Assembly (NCBI GenBank): GCA_021296345.1
Contig: JAGWAN010000012.1
Location: 1-47,849 of the forward strand
Direction: 5' to 3'
Length of the DNA: 47,849 nucleotides
DNA from: Acidimicrobiia bacterium
Lineage (GTDB): Bacteria; Actinomycetota; Acidimicrobiia; Spongiisociales; Spongiisociaceae
Shown: in pieces, positions 9,951 to 17,976 of the stretch
Numbering within the stretch: the stretch's first letter is position 1
Layout of the letters: the number at the start of each line of letters is the position of its first letter
Notes under the pieces: model-generated
Databases searched by the model: none
What the model was told of the DNA's origin: nothing
Seen by the model: only the letters and a program-made list of their open reading frames with translations
Made by a program: the position numbers and the translations under genes

Positions 9951-10141
9951 GCGGCCAGGGGTGGCCGGGTGGCGAGCGCCGCCTCAGCCTCTGTCCGCCC
10001 GGTCTCCTCGAGCACCACGGTGAAGCCGAAGCCGGCCTCGATCATGGCCTGCTCGGCGGCCCGGATGGCTTCCCTGTCCATGCGGGATTCGTTTCTCTTG
10101 CTATTTGCCATGGTCCGGAAGTTACTGGGAGGGTGTGACAT
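9947..10141 (-). CDS. Small hypothetical protein upstream of adnA
   Basis: A 64-residue reading frame I do not recognise. It starts MSHPPSNFRT and has a predicted helical, acidic centre (DREAIRAAEQAMIEAG). ATG 10141 is preceded by GGAG four bases away; a second ATG at 10111 would give 54 residues without a visible ribosome binding site. Its stop overlaps the TTG start of the adnA-like gene by four bases, and this coupling is the main reason to believe it is translated. It could be an accessory factor of the helicase-nuclease or simply a leader that couples translation. Confidence 0.5.
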   Translation of the reverse strand: MSHPPSNFRTMANSKRNESRMDREAIRAAEQAMIEAGFGFTVVLEETGRTEAEAALATRPPLAA

Positions 10142-10251
10142 GTTTCTCCGGGCGTGTATCCTGGCAGGACGGTGCCCTTGCCGGCACTGTTCCACCGATG
10201 TCCTGGGGATGGGTTCGGCCGCAGTCGCGTGCCCTTGCTCCACAGTTGCCG

Positions 10252-10257
10252 TATGAT
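10252..10257 (+). promoter_or_regulatory. Possible -10 element before DUF1015 gene
   Basis: TATGAT lies 47 bases upstream of the GTG at 10305 in the spacer between the divergent adnAB and DUF1015 transcription units. No good -35 hexamer is found at 16-18 bases, so this rests on the -10 match and position only. Confidence 0.25.
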
Positions 10258-10304
10258 CGTGCCTCACACTTACACAAGCACGCTCCCGGAGTAGCCGATC
10301 TTCC

Positions 10305-11504
10305 GTGGTCTCCGTCGTCCCGCTCCAAGCCCTGGTAGCCAATGTAGATCGGGTTGCCGACGTCGTTGCGCCCCAGGCCGACTCCGTTCCCGGCCGGGAG
10401 AGTCATCGCTACGCGGTCGCCCGTCCCGACTCGTTTCTGAACGTCACCCTGTCAGTGCCCGAGTTCCCCGAGCCGACCCCTCCACGGGAGGCGGTGGTGA
10501 AACGGGCTGTCGCTCACTTCCGCGGGATGATGGACCGCGAACTCTTCGACCCCCAGCCGTCACCGGCCTTCTTCCTCTACGAGTTGGACACAGGCAGCCA
10601 TCGACAGGCCGGAATCGTGGGAGGGGTGTCGTTGACGGCGATCGAGGAGGGGCGGGTACTCGGTCACGAGGGGATCTTTGAGAGCCAAGTGGACGATCTG
10701 GCCCACTTCTACCGCGTGGCCCGGCTCTCGTCCAGCCCGGTGGCGCTCGGGTTCGAGGCGGACGACGATCACCATTCCCTGATGAGGCGGCTCTCCTCAG
10801 GCGCGCCGCTCCGGGACTTCACGAGCCCGGATGGTGTCAGGCAGCGCCTGTGGGCGGTTACCGAACCGTCCGGACTTGCCGCCGTCCGGTCGGCCACCAC
10901 CCGGGTGACAACCTTGTACATCACCGACGGCCACCATCGCGTTGCGGCCTCCCTCAGACGGGGAGGGGGTCCTGGCTGGTTCCTGGCCATCATGTTCCCG
11001 AACGACCAGCTCAAAGCGGTGGCGTACAACCGCGTCGTCGCGCCCTCCCATCTCCCGTCCCCCGCGGAGGTTCGGCATGCGCTGGGCGATGACTGGGACA
11101 TGATCGATCTGGGACCAGCAGGTGAGGTGGAGGCTCAACCCCGGGGCACCGGCGAGATGGCAATGGTGCTGGAGGGACGGTGCTATCGCATGGTCTTCCG
11201 GGGGCGGCGGTCGGAGGATCCAGTGGAGCGCCTGGATGTGAGCCTGCTCCACCACCGGATTCTCGGCCCGGTATTCGGGATATGGTCCCATGAGGATCCG
11301 CGTCTCTGGTACATGGCAGGTGAGAGTTCGACCGGACCGTTCCAGAGGCACGTTGCGGTCTATCCTGGCGCCGTGGGTTTTGCGTTGTACCCCACTCGGA
11401 TGGTGGAGATGATGGCGGTTGCCGATGCGGGACGCCTCATGCCGCCCAAGTCCACCTGGTTCACCCCCAAGCCACGCTCCGGGCTGTTCGTGGTTCGTTG
11501 GTGA
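10305..11504 (+). CDS. DUF1015 family protein
   Basis: Cytoplasmic protein of 399 residues of the DUF1015 (COG4198) family. Supporting motifs are the central YITDGHHRVAASL near residue 207 and the C-terminal MPPKSTWFTPKPRSGL, both hallmarks of the family. Its biochemical role is not firmly established; members are linked to serine or amino-acid metabolism in some bacteria. It starts with GTG and is divergent from adnAB. The next gene, glutamate dehydrogenase, follows on the same strand after 73 bases with its own strong ribosome binding site. Confidence 0.85.
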   Translation: MVSVVPLQALVANVDRVADVVAPQADSVPGRESHRYAVARPDSFLNVTLSVPEFPEPTPPREAVVKRAVAHFRGMMDRELFDPQPSPAFFLYELDTGSHRQAGIVGGVSLTAIEEGRVLGHEGIFESQVDDLAHFYRVARLSSSPVALGFEADDDHHSLMRRLSSGAPLRDFTSPDGVRQRLWAVTEPSGLAAVRSATTRVTTLYITDGHHRVAASLRRGGGPGWFLAIMFPNDQLKAVAYNRVVAPSHLPSPAEVRHALGDDWDMIDLGPAGEVEAQPRGTGEMAMVLEGRCYRMVFRGRRSEDPVERLDVSLLHHRILGPVFGIWSHEDPRLWYMAGESSTGPFQRHVAVYPGAVGFALYPTRMVEMMAVADAGRLMPPKSTWFTPKPRSGLFVVRW

Positions 11505-11577
11505 GAGCCGGACCCGGGATGATCAGCGCACGACGCCGTAGGAGTAGGAGCGGCGTTCCAGAGGAGAGTGAGTCACG

Positions 11578-12876
11578 GTGATTACCACTGAACCGAGCCG
11601 AAAACGGACCGTTGCTCCCGAGATGGAGTGGGATTCCCCCATGTACAAGGAGGCGGTCACCCAGTTCCAGAACGTGGCCGAGAAGATGGGCCTCGACGAC
11701 AACATACGTGAACGCCTGGCCATGCCGCAGAGATCCCTGGTCGTGACCTTCCCGTACCGGACGGACGAGTACTCCAAGGTACGCACCGCCTACGGCTACC
11801 GCGTTCAGCACGTGCTCACCATGGGCCCCACCAAGGGTGGTATCCGCTATGCGGAGGACGTCAATCTGGGCGAGGTGGCGGCGCTGGCCATGCTCATGAC
11901 CTGGAAGTGCGCTCTGGTGGGCTTGCCGTTCGGAGGCGCCAAAGGAGGCGTCCGGATCGATCCTCACGCACTTTCCCGGCGGGAGCTCCAGCGTGTCACC
12001 CGGCGCTACACAGCCGAGGTCATCGAAATGATCGGTCCGCAGAAGGACATCCCGGCGCCGGACCTGGGCACCGACGAGCGTGTCATGGCCTGGATAATGG
12101 ACACCTACAGCCAGCATCAGGGGTATGCGGTGCCGGCCGTGGTGACCGGCAAGCCGCCGGAACTGGGTGGGTCGGTGGCCCGCCGTGAGGCGACCGGCCG
12201 GGGGATCATCAGCTTGCTGCCGTCAGCGGCCGTGCGGTGCGGGGTGGCGGTCGACGGAGCCCGGGTGGTGATCCAGGGCTTCGGCAATGTGGGTCGCTAT
12301 GCCGCTATCGCCGCCGCCGAAATCGGGTGCCGGGTCGTCGGCGTGGGTGATCTGACCGGCGCGATCTACAACGGGAACGGCCTGGAGGTCGGTCGCCTCG
12401 CGCGCCACGCGGACGAGGTAGGGGGGGTGAAGGGCTTCTCGGGGGGCGATGAGATCGCTCCGGATGAGCTGATGGCGATCGAATGCGACGTGTTGATCCC
12501 GGCGGCGGTGGGCGGAGTGCTCCACGCCGGTAACGCAGGCGACGTCCAAGCCAGGCTGATCCTGGAGGGCGCGAACAACCCGACCACTCTCGAGGCCGAT
12601 CGCATCCTGCTGGATAGGGGAGTGATGATCGTGCCCGACATCATTTGCAACGCAGGCGGGGTGACGGTCTCGTACTTCGAGTGGGTGCAAGACCTGCAGA
12701 ACTACTTCTGGTCGGAGAACGAGATCGTGAGCCGGCTCCGGGAGATCATGATCCGGGCGTTCGAGTCCGTGGTGGACGTGAGCATCCGGGAAAACGTCGA
12801 CATGCGAACCGCCGCCCTGATGAAAGGGATCGACAAGGTGGCCGGCGCCAAGCTGGTCCGCGGCGTGTACCCCTAG
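11578..12876 (+). CDS. gdhA: Glutamate (Glu/Leu/Phe/Val) dehydrogenase
   Basis: Interconverts glutamate and 2-oxoglutarate plus ammonium with NAD(P), linking nitrogen and carbon metabolism. The 432 residues match the usual hexameric enzyme of 420-450 residues. The dimerisation/catalytic domain shows MGPTKGGIRY and PFGGAKGGVR (near residue 117, with the catalytic lysine) and the DIPAPDLGT segment. The Rossmann domain has IQGFGNVGRYAA near 233. GTG 11578 is preceded by GAGGAGAG. Coenzyme specificity cannot be read with confidence. Just after the stop lies the 7-bp tandem repeat. Confidence 0.95.
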   Translation: MITTEPSRKRTVAPEMEWDSPMYKEAVTQFQNVAEKMGLDDNIRERLAMPQRSLVVTFPYRTDEYSKVRTAYGYRVQHVLTMGPTKGGIRYAEDVNLGEVAALAMLMTWKCALVGLPFGGAKGGVRIDPHALSRRELQRVTRRYTAEVIEMIGPQKDIPAPDLGTDERVMAWIMDTYSQHQGYAVPAVVTGKPPELGGSVARREATGRGIISLLPSAAVRCGVAVDGARVVIQGFGNVGRYAAIAAAEIGCRVVGVGDLTGAIYNGNGLEVGRLARHADEVGGVKGFSGGDEIAPDELMAIECDVLIPAAVGGVLHAGNAGDVQARLILEGANNPTTLEADRILLDRGVMIVPDIICNAGGVTVSYFEWVQDLQNYFWSENEIVSRLREIMIRAFESVVDVSIRENVDMRTAALMKGIDKVAGAKLVRGVYP

Positions 12877-12953
12877 GTAGTTGGTAGTTGGTAGTTGGTA
12901 GTTGGTAGTTGGTAGTTGGTAGTTGGTAGTTGGTAGTTGGTAGTTGGTAGTTG
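12877..12953. repeat. Tandem heptamer repeat (GTAGTTG) x 11
   Basis: Eleven exact head-to-tail copies of GTAGTTG start on the base after the gdhA stop codon. They are followed by a degenerate GTATTGG and a short tail before the convergent nuclease gene. The unit is not a multiple of three and no gene uses it. It recalls the short tandem heptamer repeats (STRR) of cyanobacterial intergenic regions and is a likely polymerase-slippage hotspot. Confidence 0.97.
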
Positions 12954-12980
12954 GTATTGGATACCGCTGACAACTGACGC

Positions 12981-13904
12981 CTAACCCAGGGGCAGGGCGG
13001 GCTCTGGGTTGGCATAGGCCTGGCCTTCCGGGCAGAGGTCCTGGAAGGCGCACCACCGGCATAGGGCTGACGGTTTGGGCGGGAAGTTGTCCCCCTCGAC
13101 GGCCGCCCGCATGGTGGTCGTCAGGGCCAGGAGTTGGCGCTCGATACCCTCCAGGGTGTTGCGGTCGATCTCGATCGAGTACACGGTGGAATTGCCCAGG
13201 TACATGAGCCGGAGTTCGGCCGGGGTACGGCCCCTCTGTCGCTGGACCAGCAAGGCATAGATCTTGAGGGCAAAGAAGGCCGAGAGGGCGTAACGCTCGG
13301 GTGGCGCAGCCCCGGTCTTGTAGTCGATGATGACCAGCTCCCCGTCGGGTCGTTCATCCATGCGGTCGAGGATGCCGCGCACCACGATCTCGCCGAGGTC
13401 TTCGGCGAGCATCAGTTCCCGCTCGATCGGCGCGATCGAGGTCGGGTCCTCCATCCGGATGTAGTTGGCCACCACGCGCAGGCTGTCGATTCCCCACTGC
13501 CGTTCAGCGTCCAGATCGTCGAACAGACACGAATAATCGGGAGTGGCCCGCAGCGCGGTCCATTCCTCGCGGAACAGGTCGAAGAGCCGCTCAGGGGTTC
13601 GCTCCGCGGCGGCGAGATCGAACAAGCGCTCCAGGGCCAGGTGGGCGGTCGTGCCCCGGGCCTGCGGGGGCGTGACCGGCTCGGGCAGCCTGTCGATGGC
13701 CCGGAATCGGAACAGACGGGGACACTGCTTGAAGTCCCCGGCGCGGCTGGGAGAGATGTTCTCGAGAAGGGTCTCGGAGCCATCTGCGGTCCCGGGCCCG
13801 CCGGCCGGGGAGTCGGGCATGGGTGGGTTCTCGAACAGCGCAGGCTGCCGGGCCGCAGGATTCACGGATGACATGAGCCGGATCATAAAGACCGGGCACG
13901 ACAT
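12981..13904 (-). CDS. Stand-alone RecB/Cas4-like PD-(D/E)XK nuclease
   Basis: Protein of up to 307 residues with a RecB-family nuclease core and no helicase domain. Key segments are FKQCPRLFRF (first Fe-S Cys and conserved Arg), RGTTAHLALE, GILDRMDE with the acidic residue, LVIIDYKTG (D-x-K core) and a terminal C-x2-C-x5-C (CRWCAFQDLC). The four Cys fit a 4Fe-4S cluster as in Cas4 and AddB. ATG 13904 is the longest start; ATG 13874 is equally possible and neither has a clear ribosome binding site. No cas genes or repeats are nearby, so a DNA-repair nuclease is more likely than a CRISPR adaptation protein. The structured RNA at 14016 is divergent from it. Confidence 0.82.
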   Translation of the reverse strand: MSCPVFMIRLMSSVNPAARQPALFENPPMPDSPAGGPGTADGSETLLENISPSRAGDFKQCPRLFRFRAIDRLPEPVTPPQARGTTAHLALERLFDLAAAERTPERLFDLFREEWTALRATPDYSCLFDDLDAERQWGIDSLRVVANYIRMEDPTSIAPIERELMLAEDLGEIVVRGILDRMDERPDGELVIIDYKTGAAPPERYALSAFFALKIYALLVQRQRGRTPAELRLMYLGNSTVYSIEIDRNTLEGIERQLLALTTTMRAAVEGDNFPPKPSALCRWCAFQDLCPEGQAYANPEPALPLG

Positions 13905-14015
13905 CGTCTTGGATGCAGCACCCGGTCGCGCCCTTTCGATGGTCAGGTCGCGAAATTATCCCCGGAAGCGCGAAAACTTGACGCTCAAACCGTTAGATGG
14001 ACGTCTCCTGAAGCG

Positions 14016-14450
14016 TTAAGTTGGTGTCAACCAACCGGGGAAACCCGGTCGGGGAACCGGACCGGAGGTTCTGGATTCGATGCTCAGGTATCGGATCCAA
14101 AGTTTCGGAAAGGACGTTTCCTCGTCGCAGAGCAGCGATGTTACGGGACGAGGAGGCGGTGGCCCTCGCCGGGCGGTGGCTCAGGCCCCGTCCGAACGGG
14201 TCGAAGGGAATCCGGAGTGGCAGCAATGCCGCAACGGCTCCCGAACTGCCGGCAAAGGCAACGCCGTAAAACGTGGAACCGATGCCTGGCTTATCGCCTG
14301 AGGGATGCGGTCGTAGAGATACGGCCGGGCATTCGAGAGGCGAGAGGAGCCGCGAGGCTTCTCAAGGGCTCGAGCGGTAGTCACCTCCGGGTGGCGGCGG
14401 CTGGAGCAAGGGAACCCCGAGAGGGCGCAAGCTCACTCGGGGTTTTCCTT
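14016..14450 (+). ncRNA. Unrecognised large structured RNA with own terminator
   Basis: A chain of hairpins fills this non-coding stretch. Stem pairs: 14034-14039/14044-14049 (GAAA loop); 14054-14058/14067-14071; 14073-14081/14090-14098; 14118-14126/14147-14155; 14187-14191/14196-14200 (CCGA loop); 14219-14222/14227-14230 (GCAA loop); 14309-14315/14320-14326 (GAGA loop); 14344-14351/14356-14363 (GCGA loop) inside 14332-14337/14369-14374; 14382-14385/14390-14393 (UCCG loop); then an intrinsic terminator. GNRA and UNCG loops appear only when read on +, which fixes the strand together with the terminator. RNase P, tmRNA, 6S, group I/II intron and cobalamin-riboswitch cores were looked for by eye and not found. 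The 5' end and promoter are uncertain. Confidence 0.62.
14413..14450 (+). terminator. Intrinsic terminator of the structured RNA
   Basis: Nine perfect base pairs (AACCCCGAG at 14413-14421 with CTCGGGGTT at 14436-14444) around a 14-base loop, followed by TTCCTTT, overall TTTTCCTTT from the stem end. There is no T-run on the opposite side, so it acts on + transcripts; the ligase gene on - ends 33 bases further on. Confidence 0.8.
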
Positions 14451-14482
14451 TGTACGGATGCGATTCCGTTCCGTGCGACCTC

Positions 14483-16081
14483 TCAGTTGATACGGCGCTC
14501 GTGGTCCTTCCACTCGCGATCACGCAGCACGAATTTCTGGATCTTCCCGGTGGAGGTCTTGGGCAGGCTTTCGACAATCTCCACCTCGTCCGGCGCCTTG
14601 AAAGCAGCGATGCGGTCGCGTACATGGTCGATGATCTCGTGCGGCGAGGCCGTCCGGCCCGCCTTGCGGACCACGAACGCTTTGGGGCGTTCGCCCCAGC
14701 GATCGTGCGGGACGGCGATCACAGCGCACTCGAGCACCGCCGGGTGCGAGGCGATGGCCTTCTCCACCTCGATGGTGGAGATGTTCTCGCCTCCGGAGAT
14801 GATGATGTCCTTGGAACGGTCACGCAGGTCGATATAGCCGTCCGGGTGCCATACCGCGATATCGCCGGAGTGGAAGTAACCCCCTCGAAAGGCCTCGCCG
14901 GTCGCCTCCGGGTTGTCGAAGTAGCCCTTCATGACGTTATTGCCGCGCATCACCACCTCTCCCAAGGCGGTGGCGTCCTGAGGGATGTCCTCCATCCGAT
15001 CATCCACCACCCGGGTGGGTTCGGCGATGATGAACGACACGCCCTGGCGGGCCAGGAACCGGGCGCGTTCATCCACCGGCATGCCGGGTACCCCAGGCTG
15101 CAGCTCGCACACGGTGTGGGGTCCGTAGGTCTCGGTCAACCCGTACATGTGGACGATCTCGGCGCCCAGGTTCCCCATTGCCTCGATGATGGTGGGACTC
15201 GGCGGCGCCCCGGCGGTGGTGATGGTTACGGGCCGGGGGAAGGGATGGGCTTCGGGAGCATTGGCGAGGCTGATGAGCACGGTGGGGGCGGCATTGAAGT
15301 GGGTGACCTGCTCGGAGTCGACCAACGACCAGATCTCGGCCGGATCGACTTTGGGCAGGCAAACATGGGTGCCACCGATGCCGGTCACGCCCCAGGTGGT
15401 GCACCAACCGTTGCAATGGAACATCGGAAGCGTCCAGAGGTAGACGGAGTCGGGAGAGTGGCGGGAGTGGATGATCTCGCCCAGGGCGTTCAGGTAGGTG
15501 CCCCGGTGCGTAAACATGACCCCCTTGGGGCGGCCGGTCGTACCCGAGGTGTAGTTGATCGCGATGATCCGGTCCTCGTCGTCCACCTCCCAGGGGCGTG
15601 GCCGGTCGGACCCGCGGGCCAAGAACTCATCGAAAGGCGTGACGGGGAAGCCGGTCTCGGCGCCGGTACGGTCGATTCCCACGATCTCGGAAACGGTGGC
15701 GAGCCGATCTGCGATGCCGGCGAGCCCGGCCAACAGGTGGGTCTCGCCAACCAGGAGCTTCGCTCCCGAATGGTCGAGGATGTAGCGGATCTCCTCCGGC
15801 GAGAGGCGCACGTTCACGGACACCAGCACCGCTCCCAGGAGGGCGGGCGCGAAGTGGGCGATCAGCATCTCCGGGATGTTGGTGCAGAGGAAGGCCACCC
15901 GATCCCCCGGACCCAGGCCTGAGGCGGCCATCGCGTTCGCCATCCGGGTGGTCCGGGCGGCCATGCGGTCGTAGGTGATGCGTCGGTCGCCGTCGACGAT
16001 GGCGGTTTTGCCGGGATAGACCAGCGCCGAACGCTCCAGGAACGACAGCGGGGTCAACTCGGTCCGGTTAACGGCGGGCAT
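14483..16081 (-). CDS. AMP-forming acyl-CoA synthetase
   Basis: ANL-superfamily enzyme (532 residues) that activates a carboxylic acid to an acyl-adenylate and then an acyl-CoA. Motifs in order: P-loop YTSGTTGRPKGV, YGLTETYGP, HSGDIAVWHPDGYIDLRDR, KDIIISGGENIS and the C-terminal KTSTGKIQK with the catalytic lysine. The pattern fits medium/long-chain fatty acyl-CoA ligases of the kind common in Actinobacteria. The exact acid is unknown. The gene is divergent from a second ligase at 16318, sharing a 236-base spacer. Confidence 0.9.
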   Translation of the reverse strand: MPAVNRTELTPLSFLERSALVYPGKTAIVDGDRRITYDRMAARTTRMANAMAASGLGPGDRVAFLCTNIPEMLIAHFAPALLGAVLVSVNVRLSPEEIRYILDHSGAKLLVGETHLLAGLAGIADRLATVSEIVGIDRTGAETGFPVTPFDEFLARGSDRPRPWEVDDEDRIIAINYTSGTTGRPKGVMFTHRGTYLNALGEIIHSRHSPDSVYLWTLPMFHCNGWCTTWGVTGIGGTHVCLPKVDPAEIWSLVDSEQVTHFNAAPTVLISLANAPEAHPFPRPVTITTAGAPPSPTIIEAMGNLGAEIVHMYGLTETYGPHTVCELQPGVPGMPVDERARFLARQGVSFIIAEPTRVVDDRMEDIPQDATALGEVVMRGNNVMKGYFDNPEATGEAFRGGYFHSGDIAVWHPDGYIDLRDRSKDIIISGGENISTIEVEKAIASHPAVLECAVIAVPHDRWGERPKAFVVRKAGRTASPHEIIDHVRDRIAAFKAPDEVEIVESLPKTSTGKIQKFVLRDREWKDHERRIN

Positions 16082-16111
16082 CGGCGAAGGTTACCTGAGA
16101 TGGCCTGAGTA

Positions 16112-16144
16112 GTGGCCTATGGCCAGTTTCGAGTGGCCAGTGGG
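16112..16144. repeat. Dispersed GGCC-rich intergenic repeat, copy 1
   Basis: Contains GGCCAGTTTCGAGTGGCCA at 16121-16139, which matches 41489-41509 at 18 of 21 positions over the wider window. It lies in the spacer between the two divergent ligase genes. Confidence 0.6.
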
Positions 16145-16213
16145 CGACCCGAGGTGATCAGGTCGCGTTAGGCCCTGAAGCCTGACCGTCCGTGTCAGTT
16201 CCGAGGCACAACA

Positions 16214-16252
16214 TTCACTGGCCACTGACTACCGACCGCCGGCCACTGGCCC
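16214..16252. repeat. Degenerate GGCCACT-type repeat
   Basis: Imperfect iterations of ACTGGCCACTG, ending CCGGCCACTGGCC, upstream of the ligase start. Similar in composition to the copies at 16112 and 41489. It lies in an open frame upstream of the ligase, which is why I do not place the ligase start at 16192. Confidence 0.45.
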
Positions 16253-16317
16253 CGCAACTACCATCCGGTGTCTGCCCGGAGGCGGCGTGGCGGTCTGTCC
16301 CGGTAGAGGAGGATTCG

Positions 16318-17937
16318 ATGCCACCGCACATGCTGGACTTTCCCCTGCTCCTGTCCACTCTGTACGAGCGGGCCGTGCGTATCTACCCGCACCAGGAAGT
16401 AGTGTCGGTGAACGCCGACGGCTCCCTCCGCCGGAGCACGTACGGCGAGACGGACGACCGGGTGCGAAGGCTGGTTGCCGCCTTGGACCGGCTGGGCATC
16501 AGGAGGGGCGAGGTGGTCGGCACCCTGGCGTGGAACACTCACCGGCACCACGAGATCTACTGGGCCACCGCCAACACGGGCCGCATCTGCCACACCGTCA
16601 ACCTTCGCCTGTCGGCGGACCACATCCGGTACATCATCGACCACGGTCGTGACCGGGCTGTGTTCATATCCGGCGACATGGTGGAGGCGGTGGAGCGGTT
16701 GGCGCCCGACCTACCGGGCGTGGAGTACTGGATCATGCTCGACGGGGATCCTGACGCCACTTCGCTGCCCGGCGCCATCGCCTACGAGGACCTGATCTCC
16801 GATCCTGGCTACAAGGGGTCCTGGCCCGAGCTCGACGAGCGATCACCCCACATGTATTGCTACACGTCCGGTACTACGGGCAACCCCAAGGGCGTGGCCT
16901 ACACCCAACGCTCCACCTACATGCACGCCTTGTCGGGAATCGTCTTCTCCCCTCTGGCGGCCAGGGACAACATAATGCCGGTGGTACCCATGTTCCATGC
17001 CGCCGCCTGGGGGCATCCCTTCATGGCCATCACGGCCGGGTGCAAGATCACCTATCCGGGACACGACCTGTCGGCCGAGGGCCTCGTCAACCTGATCGAA
17101 GGCGAACGGGTGACCTTCTCCGCCGGCGTGCCCACCGTGTGGTTGGCCATCCAGCACTACCTGGAGGATCATCCCGAGCGCGACATCTCGTCTATCCATT
17201 CCTTCATGTGCGGAGGATCCGCGGTCCCTAGAGCCATGATCGACTGGTACTGGCGGGCGAGGGGCATCAGGGTGATCCAGGGGTGGGGCATGACCGAAAC
17301 CAACCCGGTGGCGACCTTCTCCATCCTGAGACCGGAGATGGAGGATTGGGACTGGGAGCGCCAGCTCGACTTCATCGAGACGGCCGGGCTGCTGATTCCG
17401 GGCCTCCGGGCCAAGATCGTGGACGACGAGGGGCGGGAACTGCCCCAGGACGGTGAGGCCTTCGGGGAGTTGCTCGTCCAGGGTCCCTGGGTAGCGGCGG
17501 AGTACATCCGGGACGAACGGACGGCCGACACCATGGTCGACGGCTGGCTCCGGACCGGCGATGTATGCAAGATCACGCCTGAGGGGTACATCCGGGTGAC
17601 CGACCGGGCCAAGGACGTCATCAAATCCGGTGGGGAGTGGATCTCTTCCATCGACCTGGAGAACCTGATCATGGCCCATCCCAAGGTAGCGGAGGCTGCG
17701 GTGGTCGGGGTGGAGCACTCCAGGTGGCAGGAACGACCCATCGCCCTGGTGGTCCCGCATCCGGGTGGGCAGGTGAGCGATGAGGAGCTGGCCGGCCACC
17801 TGCGGGGGAAGGTGGCCGACTGGTGGCTTCCGGATGCCTACGTGACCGTGTACGAGATCCCGAAGACCAGCACGGGCAAGTTCGACAAGAAGGTGATGAG
17901 GGATCGATACGCCTCCGTCCTCACCGACCAGCCGTGA
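16318..17937 (+). CDS. AMP-forming acyl-CoA synthetase (fatty acid CoA ligase)
   Basis: Second ANL-family ligase, 539 residues from ATG 16318, chosen because GAGGAGG lies just upstream; the frame extends further 5' only through repeat sequence. Motifs: CYTSGTTGNPKGVAYT (P-loop), a GWGMTETNP motif, WLRTGDVCKITPEGYIRVTDR, KDVIKSGGEWISS and KTSTGKFDKK. The sequence resembles medium/long-chain fatty acid CoA ligases and is only distantly similar to the divergent ligase at 14483, so the two probably serve different acids. It likely feeds beta-oxidation. Confidence 0.91.
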   Translation: MPPHMLDFPLLLSTLYERAVRIYPHQEVVSVNADGSLRRSTYGETDDRVRRLVAALDRLGIRRGEVVGTLAWNTHRHHEIYWATANTGRICHTVNLRLSADHIRYIIDHGRDRAVFISGDMVEAVERLAPDLPGVEYWIMLDGDPDATSLPGAIAYEDLISDPGYKGSWPELDERSPHMYCYTSGTTGNPKGVAYTQRSTYMHALSGIVFSPLAARDNIMPVVPMFHAAAWGHPFMAITAGCKITYPGHDLSAEGLVNLIEGERVTFSAGVPTVWLAIQHYLEDHPERDISSIHSFMCGGSAVPRAMIDWYWRARGIRVIQGWGMTETNPVATFSILRPEMEDWDWERQLDFIETAGLLIPGLRAKIVDDEGRELPQDGEAFGELLVQGPWVAAEYIRDERTADTMVDGWLRTGDVCKITPEGYIRVTDRAKDVIKSGGEWISSIDLENLIMAHPKVAEAAVVGVEHSRWQERPIALVVPHPGGQVSDEELAGHLRGKVADWWLPDAYVTVYEIPKTSTGKFDKKVMRDRYASVLTDQP

Positions 17938-17976
17938 GCCCGGTCCGGGGAACGCGATCATCGGCCTGAGGACGCG

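Noticed and set aside
12746..13062. Open frames on - with repeated QLPTTNY peptides
   Set aside because: They are translations of the GTAGTTG heptamer array, which is open in several frames because it lacks stop codons.
12981..13904. Cas4 of a CRISPR system
   Set aside because: No cas genes, repeats or spacers occur in the window; the four-Cys RecB-type nuclease fold is widespread in DNA repair.
13978..13983. TTGACG as -35 for the structured RNA
   Set aside because: No -10-like hexamer lies 16-18 bases downstream; TTAGAT is only nine bases away.
14200..14245. Cobalamin-riboswitch-like string GGGAATCCGG followed by GCCGCAAC
   Set aside because: The P3 GGTG/CC pairing and B12-box sequence are missing, and no B12 gene follows on +; the segment forms a GCAA-capped hairpin instead.
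14281..14310. GGCTTATCGC resembling the 3' end of RNase P RNA
   Set aside because: The conserved P4 strand (GAGGAAAGUCC-like) is absent and the terminator lies about 120 bases further on, so the match is chance.
16192..16317. 5' extension of the second acyl-CoA ligase
   Set aside because: The extension runs through GGCCACT-type repeat sequence and the family N-terminus fits ATG 16318 with a strong ribosome binding site.
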